Shown piece after piece: positions 56,205 through 64,000 of a stretch of 64,000 nucleotides of DNA; the stretch's first letter is position 1, and every line of letters begins with the position of its first letter. Both the position numbers and the translations under genes were made by a program. The stretch comes from Helichrysum umbraculigerum (Eukaryota; Streptophyta; Magnoliopsida; Asterales; Asteraceae). The notes beneath the pieces are model-generated. The model made no database searches. It saw only the letters and a list, made by a program, of their open reading frames with translations, and had not been told where the DNA came from. Location of the stretch: positions 83,365,337 to 83,429,336 of the forward strand of contig CATIUR010000004.1 of assembly GCA_949592205.1 (NCBI GenBank), read 5' to 3'.

Positions 56205-56825
56205 CTGTGTATCATGCGACACTTATGTAGTGTCGTATTATGTTATCAGTTTCGAGATGTATGCGACACTTAAGTAGTGTCGGTATTCGGATAGTGCGTC
56301 ACTTTGTAAGTGACGTTAGTAAGTATTGTTTTTCATCAGTGCGTCACTATGATAGTGACGGTATAAAGTGTCGTGGTAAATCAGTGCGTCACTAACGAAG
56401 TAACGGTATAGGTGAGTAAATCAGTTTGTAAGGCGACACTGGACAAGTGTCGGTATATGTATTTATGCGTCACTTATGTAGTGACGGTATGAAGGTCGGT
56501 GACGTCATCAGTAGTAACCGGACGTCATTCGTTTCTACTGAAAGTGTTAAGTTTCTACCGATGATTGCGGCACTAACGAAGTGTCGCTTGTTTCTGCTGA
56601 AGGTTATATGGTGGCGTCACTAAAGGAGTGACACTCGTTACTACTGACGCTCGTTACTACTGAAAGTTATATGGTAGCGTCACTAAGTAAGTGTCGTGTT
56701 GTTTCTGCCGAAGGCGTTATGACTGCGTCACTATTGAAGTGACGGTATAGTGTTTTAGCGGCACTTAAGAAGTGTCGCGTATAGACGGTTCGTGACATAT
56801 GCGTCACTCAGACGTAGTGACGCAT
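56205..56825 (-). repeat. Array of GCGTCACT/GCGACACT stems, G 3' LTR
   Basis: About a dozen inverted repeats in two forms, CGTCACT-n-AGTGACG and CGACACT-n-AGTGTCG, with loops of about 3-7 variable bases; the last, GCGTCACT...AGTGACGC (56800-56823), is perfect. A TGACGTCA palindrome occurs at about 56509. Copy in the 5' LTR at 62494-63114. Confidence 0.75.
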
Positions 56826-57836
56826 AACTGGCGTGAGCCATGCGACACTAGCGTCTAGCTCGTTTTTAATGTTCGAGGTGTCGTTTTATTTAAAATGACC
56901 AAAACCGACATTTTTGTAACAATGTTCAAAAACAAGTTTAGATTACATATTTGGACATTACTAAGTTAGGGAAACAATAATCTAGCAAAATAAAGGTAAT
57001 CGGAAAAGTTTCGGGTCGCCGGAAAACTTACAAAGTTGTCGAAACGAAAATCCGAAAAGATAGGTTTGTAGCCCTCGTTCTCGTGATCGCTTTTCTCCAA
57101 ACTGGTATGGACCTCCGAGGTGTTTTTGTGATGTTTTTAGGGTGTTTTGAGGGTGGTTTTAGAGAGAGAGAGTGAGAGAGCCGATGGAGAGAGAGAGAGA
57201 GAATAATTGAGGGAGGTGTGGTGTGTTTGTGTGTTGAAGTGAGGAAGAAGGTGAGGGGGGGTTGTCCCCTTGACCTTGGCCGGTTGGGTGGGGTCCACCA
57301 AGTGTGGATCTCACCAATTGTTTGTTTCCTCGCGTACGCGCTCCGTGCGGTGTTCGTTTCCCCGGTCGTTTAAACGTTAAAATCATTTTTGTACGCGATT
57401 AAATATACGTTTAAAATATGAAATAATATCCGATTATTAAGTTGAAGTATTTTATTAAAATACTTTGTTTTCAAGTTATAAAAACATAACTTAGTTTTGT
57501 ATTGTCGGTAGGTCGAGTTTTCGGAGAGTTCGGTGACGTTTTTATTTAAAACGTACGTTTTTCCGTTATATTATAAACATAATATAAAGTAATTGTCAAA
57601 GTAATTAAATAATTTCACATTATTTAATAATTGTTTTATCAGTGTACGCAAGTTTGTACAATTGTTGTTTTATACGATATGTATGAATCGTATACGCGTA
57701 TATATACGTATATTCCATCCATATATATATATATATATAAGTAAGTAATGTATTTAATCCTATTTCATATTAAATACAAGTAATAAACACGTAATTAGGA
57801 AAATTTTAAATTGGTCCTAATTTTGGGGTTGTTACA

Positions 57837-57995
57837 TTCTCCCCTTGTTAATAAAATTTCGTCCCGAAATTTGGTTGAAGTAGTAATCGGTAGTTCGATA
57901 CTAGTCAGGTAGCTACAATGTGTACCAGTAGCCTACAGTAGTAGGGTAGGTCCTACAGTGTTTGAAATCAAGAAATCGTTAGATGGTAATGTACC
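57837..57995 (-). other. Polypurine tract and short 3' UTR of G
   Basis: On the minus strand AAATTTCGGGACGAAATTT then 'attaacaaggggagaa' directly before the LTR. The rest, up to the ORF stop at 57996, is non-coding. Confidence 0.78.
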
Positions 57996-58610
57996 CTAAT
58001 TTTTGTTGTCTGGAGGTAGTGGGCATTGGGCCTTGAGATGGCCAGCACTCCCACAGTTGAAGCAGAGTTTCACTTTAGAAGGGTTTGTACTTTTAGGGTA
58101 AGATTTGTATTGACCGGTGGGTATGGTACACGGTTTGTCGTGATGTCGAGTGCATCGAGCACAGTAAGGTTTATTTCCCAAGTAAACTTTCACCCTTTTT
58201 GCTGGAGGTGGTGTACAATCAGTGTCGGTATCCTTTTCAGTAGGATTACTTTGTGAAGTTGGTGGTGGAGTAGGGTTTTCTAAAGCTATCAGACGTAGCT
58301 CGTATTCACGCATACGCAGGTCACCTTGGAAGGCAATTCGTCGTAGGTCATCGATGTCTTCCCGTGCTTCCGTCAGTTGTTTTCGCAGCGAATCAATAGT
58401 TTGGTTGAGGTGGCTGACTGATTCAGCAGTCAAGGTTTCATCAACTGATGCTTTTGCAGCAGTTAGAGCAGCAGGAGAGGCAGGTGTTGCTGCTGATTCA
58501 GCGGAGTGTTCTGTATCACACTCGAGTTCGAGGAGGTAAGGAAACATCTTTGGTTCCTCACTGAGCAGTTCATTTTGCAGTGTAGGGTTGTTGACGGAGT
58601 GAGTTGTCAT
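57996..58610 (-). CDS. Coiled-coil / zinc-knuckle ORF replacing pol in G
   Basis: 204 residues, intact, from ATG 58610. Residues 60-112 form a probable coiled coil (SHLNQTIDSLRKQLTEARED). PPPAKRVKV (134-142) resembles a Myc-type nuclear localisation signal. Residues 147-161 (KPYCARCTRHHDKPC) and the CCHC knuckle CFNCGSAGHLKAQC (183-196) copy the organisation of the nucleocapsid end of this element's own Gag (KPYCSKCSRHH... then CX2CX4HX4C). So it looks like a duplicated Gag nucleocapsid tail fused to a new oligomerisation domain. Likely an RNA-binding accessory protein. It lies about 300 bp downstream of gag, where pol would be. Confidence 0.65.
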   Translation of the reverse strand: MTTHSVNNPTLQNELLSEEPKMFPYLLELECDTEHSAESAATPASPAALTAAKASVDETLTAESVSHLNQTIDSLRKQLTEAREDIDDLRRIAFQGDLRMREYELRLIALENPTPPPTSQSNPTEKDTDTDCTPPPAKRVKVYLGNKPYCARCTRHHDKPCTIPTGQYKSYPKSTNPSKVKLCFNCGSAGHLKAQCPLPPDNKN

Positions 58611-58909
58611 TTCCTACGAAATAAGTGTTCTATTTAAGAATTTGCCTCAAGTAAGTGAAGTTATATTAATTTATCTATTTAAAGTAACGAATAGTATACG
58701 AGTTCCCGGTCTCAACCAGTGTGAGATAATTGGGAAGGGAGTTTAGTTACTGTATCTAAAATGTAAGGCAAATTGTGTTGTCGGGATTTAAGTAGTCGGT
58801 CGTTTCCTAATCCTATTGTGTACTTAGGATCAAAGAAAACACACAGAATAAAATACAGTTATACATAAATCATTAAGCGAGAGATTTATGAGAAAACAGA
58901 TTCGGAAAA
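58611..58909 (-). other. gag-ORF2 spacer of G
   Basis: AT-rich spacer without recognisable pol remnants. A spliced or second-promoter route to the 204-residue ORF would be needed; no clear acceptor was identified. Confidence 0.5.
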
Positions 58910-60001
58910 TCAAAGAATGAGCGTACCCGGGTTGAGTAAATCACAGAGTCTCGGATTTGGGTCATCCTCCCTAGCATTGATTACATAAGCTCTACTCCTT
59001 GTATTGTTGGTTCGGGGTTTCAGCTTAGGGCAATCCTTCCTGAAGTGCCCGGTACCGTTGCACTCATAGCAGGTTTTGGGTGCAGAAGTATCAGTACCAG
59101 TGGGGTTGGTTCGACAGTCTTGGGCCAGGTGCCCGAATTTCTTGCACTTAGTGCAGGGACAGGAGCCGTTATGATGGCGGCTACATTTGGAGCAGTAAGG
59201 CTTGCTCCCCTTGTAAGCCTTTGAGTCATTGACGTTGACAATTGCAAGCTTTTTGTCAAAAGTCGGGTTGGATGAGTGGGGACTTACTTCCCATTTACGT
59301 TTGTTATTCGCAGACGGGGTTGAAGTCGAGCCACGGCGGACAGAATTGGCCGTTAACTCATGAGCCATACGAATGGCGCTTTGAATAGTTCCCGGTTTGG
59401 ATGAAGTCACTAAATCTTGTAGTCGCTCAGGAAGTCCATCGACGTATTTTTCGATCCTCTTGTATTCAGGATCAACCATGGTTGGGCACAAAAGTGCCAG
59501 CTGGTGAAAGCGGTTGGTGTATCCGGTGATGTCATCACCCTGCATCTTGTGATTCCAGAATTCCATTTCTAGCTGTTTTAGCTCATCTCTTGGGCAGTAC
59601 TCGCCCCTCAGCATAAGCTTCAGTTCATCCCACTGTATTTTGTAAGCCTCAGCAACGCTCACCGTCTGTGCCTATGTGTTCCACCAAGTAAGGGCGATGT
59701 CAGAAAAGGTACTGGTGGCGAACTTAACTTTATCCTCTTCCTTGCAGTTGCAGATGAGGAACACGGATTCTATTTTCTCGGTCCAGCGAATCAGACCGAT
59801 CGCTCCTTCAGTACCTGCAAAGCCTAAGGGTTTGCAGTTTTGGAAGTCTTTGTAGGTGCAGGTTTTGGGTTGTGGTCCAGTATTAGCGGTATCTTCGCTA
59901 CCAGGGGCTGAAGTTCGGGTAGCTAGAGCTTGAGCCACACTACGGGCAATTATACCCGCTACTTCGGCTTCAGTAAGAGTAATTTGTCGTCGAGGAGGCA
60001 T
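58910..60001 (-). pseudogene. gag: Tekay-type gag of G with one nonsense codon
   Basis: Starts MPPRRQITLTEAEVAGI (ATG 60001). About 363 codons in one frame with a TAG at 59672-59674 (codon 110), where relatives have a Tyr codon after WWNT. Core motifs match D: CTYKDFQNCKPLGFAGTEGA, RDELKQLEMEFWNHKMQGDD, DPEYKRIEKYVDGLP. Knuckles CTKCKKFGHLAQDC and CYECNGTGHFRKDC. After YVINAREDDPNP homology to D stops and a short unrelated tail ends at 58910, so the frame closes before the protease. That makes G a gag-only element by structure, not just by decay. Confidence 0.88.
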
Positions 60002-60895
60002 GTTCCTTGAAACAATAAATAAAGAACATGTGAGGGTTTGAATAAGAATTATGACGGTGATGATTTAGTAAGTTCAAGGAAAATTTCGTCAAAGGTTGAA
60101 ATTTGTTCAAAGTTTGTGGGTTATAAATAAGTTTATACAGTTTCAAAATTTTTGAGAATTTTATAAAACATTTTGTAAGAAATTTTGTAACATGTTCGAT
60201 AAAAATGTATTTGTTATAAAATTTGATAGTAAGAGTTGTTTGTAAAATTTTGAAGTCTGCTGGAGACTTGGGTTGAAAATGATTTTATTATGATACATCT
60301 AACGGTATGGTGGGGCACGTAATAGAATGTTATAAACGCAGAATTTGGTAGGAATAGCAAATGAAAACAAGGTCTCGATCTTCATATCGAAGACTGTTGA
60401 AGTAACTATGGTTGTCAGATACAAGGGTGTGGAGATCTTCAGACGTATGTCGGTAGCGTGTGTGGTTTTCGTGAATTCATAAAAGTTAAATAAGGACAGA
60501 GTGACGGGAATCGAGTTGTCGTTTGTTCGAGGAAATTTTAAGGAATATTAATTTCGTAGTAGTCGAGAGAGAGTATCGTATCGGGGAAAGAGGCCTATGT
60601 ATATATATATATATATATCACATAACCGCCTAGTTCGTGTCTAGCACAATCAAGTAAAAGTCCCGGTTCTCTCGAGGTCAGAGTCAGCTAATGCATTCCG
60701 GTTCAACATAACCCCTTTCAGAACTCACATCATCTTCATTTAATTGTACATAGTTGATCAGGCTATGTTAAATTAAACTTGTATGCTGAAATTCCTGAAC
60801 CAGTAATATCTAATGAGGAATACTGCCTAACGGTCATAGTCTAGGCCCACTAAATGCAACCTAGTTCACTATAACCTTTGGCTCTGATACCAATC
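60002..60895 (-). other. 5' leader and primer binding site of G
   Basis: On the minus strand GATTGGTATCAGAGCC (60895-60880) abuts the LTR; TGGTATCAGAGC is the tRNA-iMet primer complement typical of chromoviruses. The remaining about 870 bp is non-coding and AT-rich, with a TA repeat at 60598-60618. No pre-gag ORF like that of D and F was found. Confidence 0.75.
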
Positions 60896-63800
60896 TGTAA
60901 CACCCCCAAATTTAACAGTTTGCGGAAGCGACGTTTTGGGTGTTACTAATCAATAATCACAAGCACAAAGGATACAGTGAACGACTCTAAATGAGACGTT
61001 CGAAAAGTTATTACATTAATACATAAGTAGTTCAAAATACAAGCTCGAGTTCAGTAAATTCCTAGAGATTCTAATACATAACAACTAGTACAAAAGTAAT
61101 GTATGAAAATCTCCAAGCTTGTAAATGCATGCTACTCGAGCTAAGTAAGCTTATCCTGCTGGGCATCCCTACTGATGCTGTGTACCTGAGAAACATTACT
61201 AAAACGGTCAACCAAAAGGTTGGTGAATCTCACAGGTTTATAAGTAAGTAAACAGTTTGAACACACAAGTAGTATTTGTAAATCATAGCCAGCCAGTAAT
61301 TAACGATCGCAGGTTATGTTCATCGTTAACTTAAGTTTTAATAAGTGGGTGGTTGCAAGTCTTGCAAACCGTTTGATACAATCGCCATGAGCCACCATAG
61401 TTGAAGCTTAACGTACAGTAAATATCGGTACCCCCTCATGAATGTAATCCAAAACATTCATACGGAACGAGTAAGAAACGCCCGTTTCTACAGGAACGGT
61501 TCGTGGTAGTGCTTGCTACCCCGGGCGGGGATTGTCAGTCCCATATGGATCCATATACTAAAACTCGCGCTTATCACATAACTAACAACTATGATTCAGG
61601 AGGATTTCATTGGATTAGTCGTAAACTCATGCAATTGGCGTATCGTTACTCTCATACAGTAAGTAAATCATGGCAGCAAGTAAGTTTTTTGTGTTCATGT
61701 AAAACAGTAATGCATCTCACCCCTGAGTATAAAACAGTAAAGTAGGGGCTGTGAGACTCAACTGAGTCTGGCAGACAATGCAGTAAGTAAGCAAGTAGTA
61801 TTTCCGAACTAGCAACCCTTAGCGTCCTAATACGCATAAGGTTTAGTAAGTAAATGGAATACTTGTAAAGTATCCATGCTAGTTGTTCCCAAACTAGTTA
61901 ATGTCCATTAGTTTGTTTGTAAGTTTGTAATCGTTTGTAAATCGTAGTTTGTATAAAAGTTGTACGGTTCGTTTGTTATCGGTGTATAATAATAATTCCA
62001 TCCATTATTATTATGTATTCATAGTAGTGGTACAGTTGTAAAGTATACTCGTATGATCGTTTGTTTGTATTACAACATGTATCGTTTGTGTACGTTCCAA
62101 TGGGCTTAGTCCCCAAAGGGTACGAGTGAAACCTCGTAAGTATTCGTATGTATGTTCGTATCAGTTAACGTGTAATCCAGCACGTAACTAGTGAGTGAAC
62201 TTGTAAGTTCGTATCGGATGTAATCCCGTGTAGTGTACAAGTGTAAGTTCGTTGGAGTGTAATCTCCTAAGTATTTCCGAGTGAAATCTCGTAAGCGTGT
62301 GTGAGTGAAATCTCACGTTCAGTTTAGTATAGCCTTGTACGTATTCAAGTATCTTTGTATACTTTCAAAAGTATAGTATTTTCATGTATAAGTAACGCTG
62401 AGTAAAGTACGTTTACGTTTTAAGTATATTCCATACTTGTATAAAATGTAAGTTTCAATCAGCCTGTTATAGCGTCACTTGTATGCGTCACTTCTGTGTA
62501 TCATGCGACACTTATGTAGTGTCGTATTATGTTATCAGTTTCGAGATGTATGCGACACTTAAGTAGTGTCGGTATTCGGATAGTGCGTCACTTTGTAAGT
62601 GACGTTAGTAAGTATTGTTTTTCATCAGTGCGTCACTATGATAGTGACGGTATAAAGTGTCGTGGTAAATCAGTGCGTCACTAACGAAGTAACGGTATAG
62701 GTGAGTAAATCAGTTTGTAAGGCGACACTGGACAAGTGTCGGTATATGTATTTATGCGTCACTTATGTAGTGACGGTATGAAGGTCGGTGACGTCATCAG
62801 TAGTAACCGGACGTCATTCGTTTCTACTGAAAGTGTTAAGTTTCTACCGATGATTGCGGCACTAACGAAGTGTCGCTTGTTTTTGCTGAAGGTTATATGG
62901 TGGCGTCACTAAAGGAGTGACGCTCGTTACTACTGACGCTCGTTACTACTGAAAGTTATATGGTAGCGTCACTAAGTAAGTGTCGTGTTGTTTCTGCCGA
63001 AGGCGTTATGACTGCGTCACTATTGAAGTGACGGTATAGTGTTTTAGCGGCACTTAAGAAGTGTCGCGTATAGACGGTTCGTGACATATGCGTCACTCAG
63101 ACGTAGTGACGCATAACTGGCGTGAGCCATGCGACACTAGCGTCTGGCCAGTTTTTAGTTTGTGTCGAAAACGAGTTTAACGAGTTCCGTTCAAGTTGAA
63201 TCTTTTACATAAGTTATATTATGTTATGTAGAGTTCATAAAAATTGTTGGATGTCGTTTTTAATGTTCGAGGTGTCATTTTATTTAAAATGACCAAAACC
63301 GACATTTTCGTAACAATGTTCAAAAACAAGTTTAGATTACATATTTGGACATTACTAAGTTAGGGAAACAATAATCTAGCAAAATAAAGGTAATCGGAAA
63401 AGTTTCGGGTCGCCGGAAAACTTACAAAGTTGTCGAAACGAAAATCCGAAAAGATAGGTTTGTAGCCCTCGTTCTCGTGATCGCTTTTCTCCAAACGGGA
63501 ATGGACCTCCGAGGTGTTTTTGTGATGTTTTTAGGGTGTTTTGAGGGTGGTTTTAGAGAGAGAGAGTGAGAGAGCCGATGGAGAGAGAGAGAGAGAATAA
63601 TTGAGGGAGGTGTGGTGTGTTTTTGTGTTGAAGTGAGGAAGAAGGTGAGGGGGGGTTGTCCCCTTGACCTTGGCCGGTTGGGTGGGGTCCACCAAGTGTG
63701 GATCTCACCAATTGTTTGTTTCCTCGCATACGCGCTCCGTGCGGTGTTCGTTTCCCCGGTCGTTTAAACGTTAAAATCATTTTTGTACGTGATTAAATAT

Positions 63801-64000
63801 ACGTTTAAAATACGAAATAATATCCGATTATTAAGTTGAAGTATTTTATTAAAATACTTTGTTTTCAAGTTATAAAAACATAACTTAGTTTTGTTTTGTC
63901 GGTAGGTCGAGTTTTCGGAGAGTTCGGTGACGTTTTTATTTAAAACGTACGTTTTTCCGTTATATTATAAACATAATATAAAGTAATTGTCAAAGTAATT
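60896..64000 (-). mobile_element. 5' LTR of G (cut by window end)
   Basis: TGTAACACCC start. Matches 54611 to about 57610 with scattered substitutions, plus about 110 bp (63146-63255) missing in the other copy. Hairpin array 62122-62316, stem array 62494-63114. The last roughly 230 bp of the LTR lie outside. Confidence 0.88.
62122..63114 (-). repeat. Both stem arrays, G 5' LTR copy
   Basis: Same order and spacing as 55833-56825. One array stem that is imperfect in the 3' copy (GTCACT...AGTGACAC, about 56615) is perfect here (AGTGACGC, about 62915). Confidence 0.72.

Larger units (their letters stand above)
54611..57836 (-). mobile_element. 3' LTR of G
   Basis: About 3.2 kb, ACACCCCCAAATTTAAC...GGGTTGTTACA. 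Contains hairpin array 55833-56027, stem array 56205-56825, three-hairpin module 55216-55267, a (CT)n/(GA)n leader stretch (57160-57202) and a TA repeat (57716-57740). It lacks about 110 bp present in the 5' LTR near 63146-63255. Confidence 0.88.
54611..64000 (-). mobile_element. Element G: non-autonomous Tekay relative (runs off the window)
   Basis: 3' LTR 54611-57836, internal region 57837-60895, 5' LTR 60896 to beyond 64000. The internal region holds gag, a second gag-NC-like ORF and no pol. A tRNA-iMet primer site is present at 60880-60892. The outermost four or five bases of the left LTR are missing. The left target duplication cannot be tested because the right end is outside the window. 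Confidence 0.88.

Noticed and set aside
1..64000. Host protein-coding genes, tRNA or rRNA genes
   Set aside because: Every kilobase could be assigned to an LTR element or a fragment of one, except the unclear 1.6-kb segment inside C; the primer sites match tRNA 3' ends only over about 12-18 bases and are not tRNA genes.

Overview
The window reads as a plant (eudicot) intergenic region made entirely of nested LTR retrotransposons. No host protein gene, tRNA, rRNA or CRISPR array was recognised. The plant call rests on two lineages: Athila/Tat-type Ty3-gypsy elements (primer site complementary to tRNA-Asp, tract 'gaggacaagcaa...aagtgtggga' before the 3' LTR, env-like third ORF) and Tekay/Del-type chromoviruses (tRNA-iMet primer site, single gag-pol ORF with a C-terminal chromodomain-like tail ending in YPHLF). 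From memory the Tekay tail looks like Asteraceae copies, but the family is not established here.

Layout. Positions 1-783 are the 3' end of element E and 784-2307 its 3' LTR. 2308-2787 is an inverted scrap (X) of an Athila 3' UTR. Element A, a decayed gag-pol-env Athila on +, starts at 2788 and runs to the right edge, interrupted several times. Into A went element B (11966-43759, +, 5-bp duplication CTCAC), a non-autonomous Athila relative. Into B went element C (20799-42352, -), which has a novel ORF and an env-like ORF but no pol. Into C went element D (22121-31887, +, duplication GTTTG), a young Tekay copy. This is a four-level nest (A > B > C > D). Further right A also holds F (43817-53532, -, intact pol but an inverted 5' internal segment) and G (54611 to past 64000, -, a non-autonomous Tekay relative with gag plus an extra coiled-coil/zinc-knuckle ORF in place of pol).

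How the parts work. D and F would supply Gag, protease, reverse transcriptase, RNase H and integrase, but D carries a gag nonsense codon and both lack a primer site. G, B and C lack pol and would depend on partners in trans. A is dead.

The most unusual content is non-coding. There are three tandem two-stem motifs in E with compensatory changes; a 5-bp hairpin with a YACG loop preserved by covariation in four Athila 3' UTRs; paired hairpins at the ends of pol or replacement ORFs; and palindrome arrays in every LTR family. In the Athila-type LTRs the arrays lie upstream of the TATA box. In the Tekay LTRs they lie inside what look like leader introns. All alignments and pairings were done by eye; none was tested statistically.
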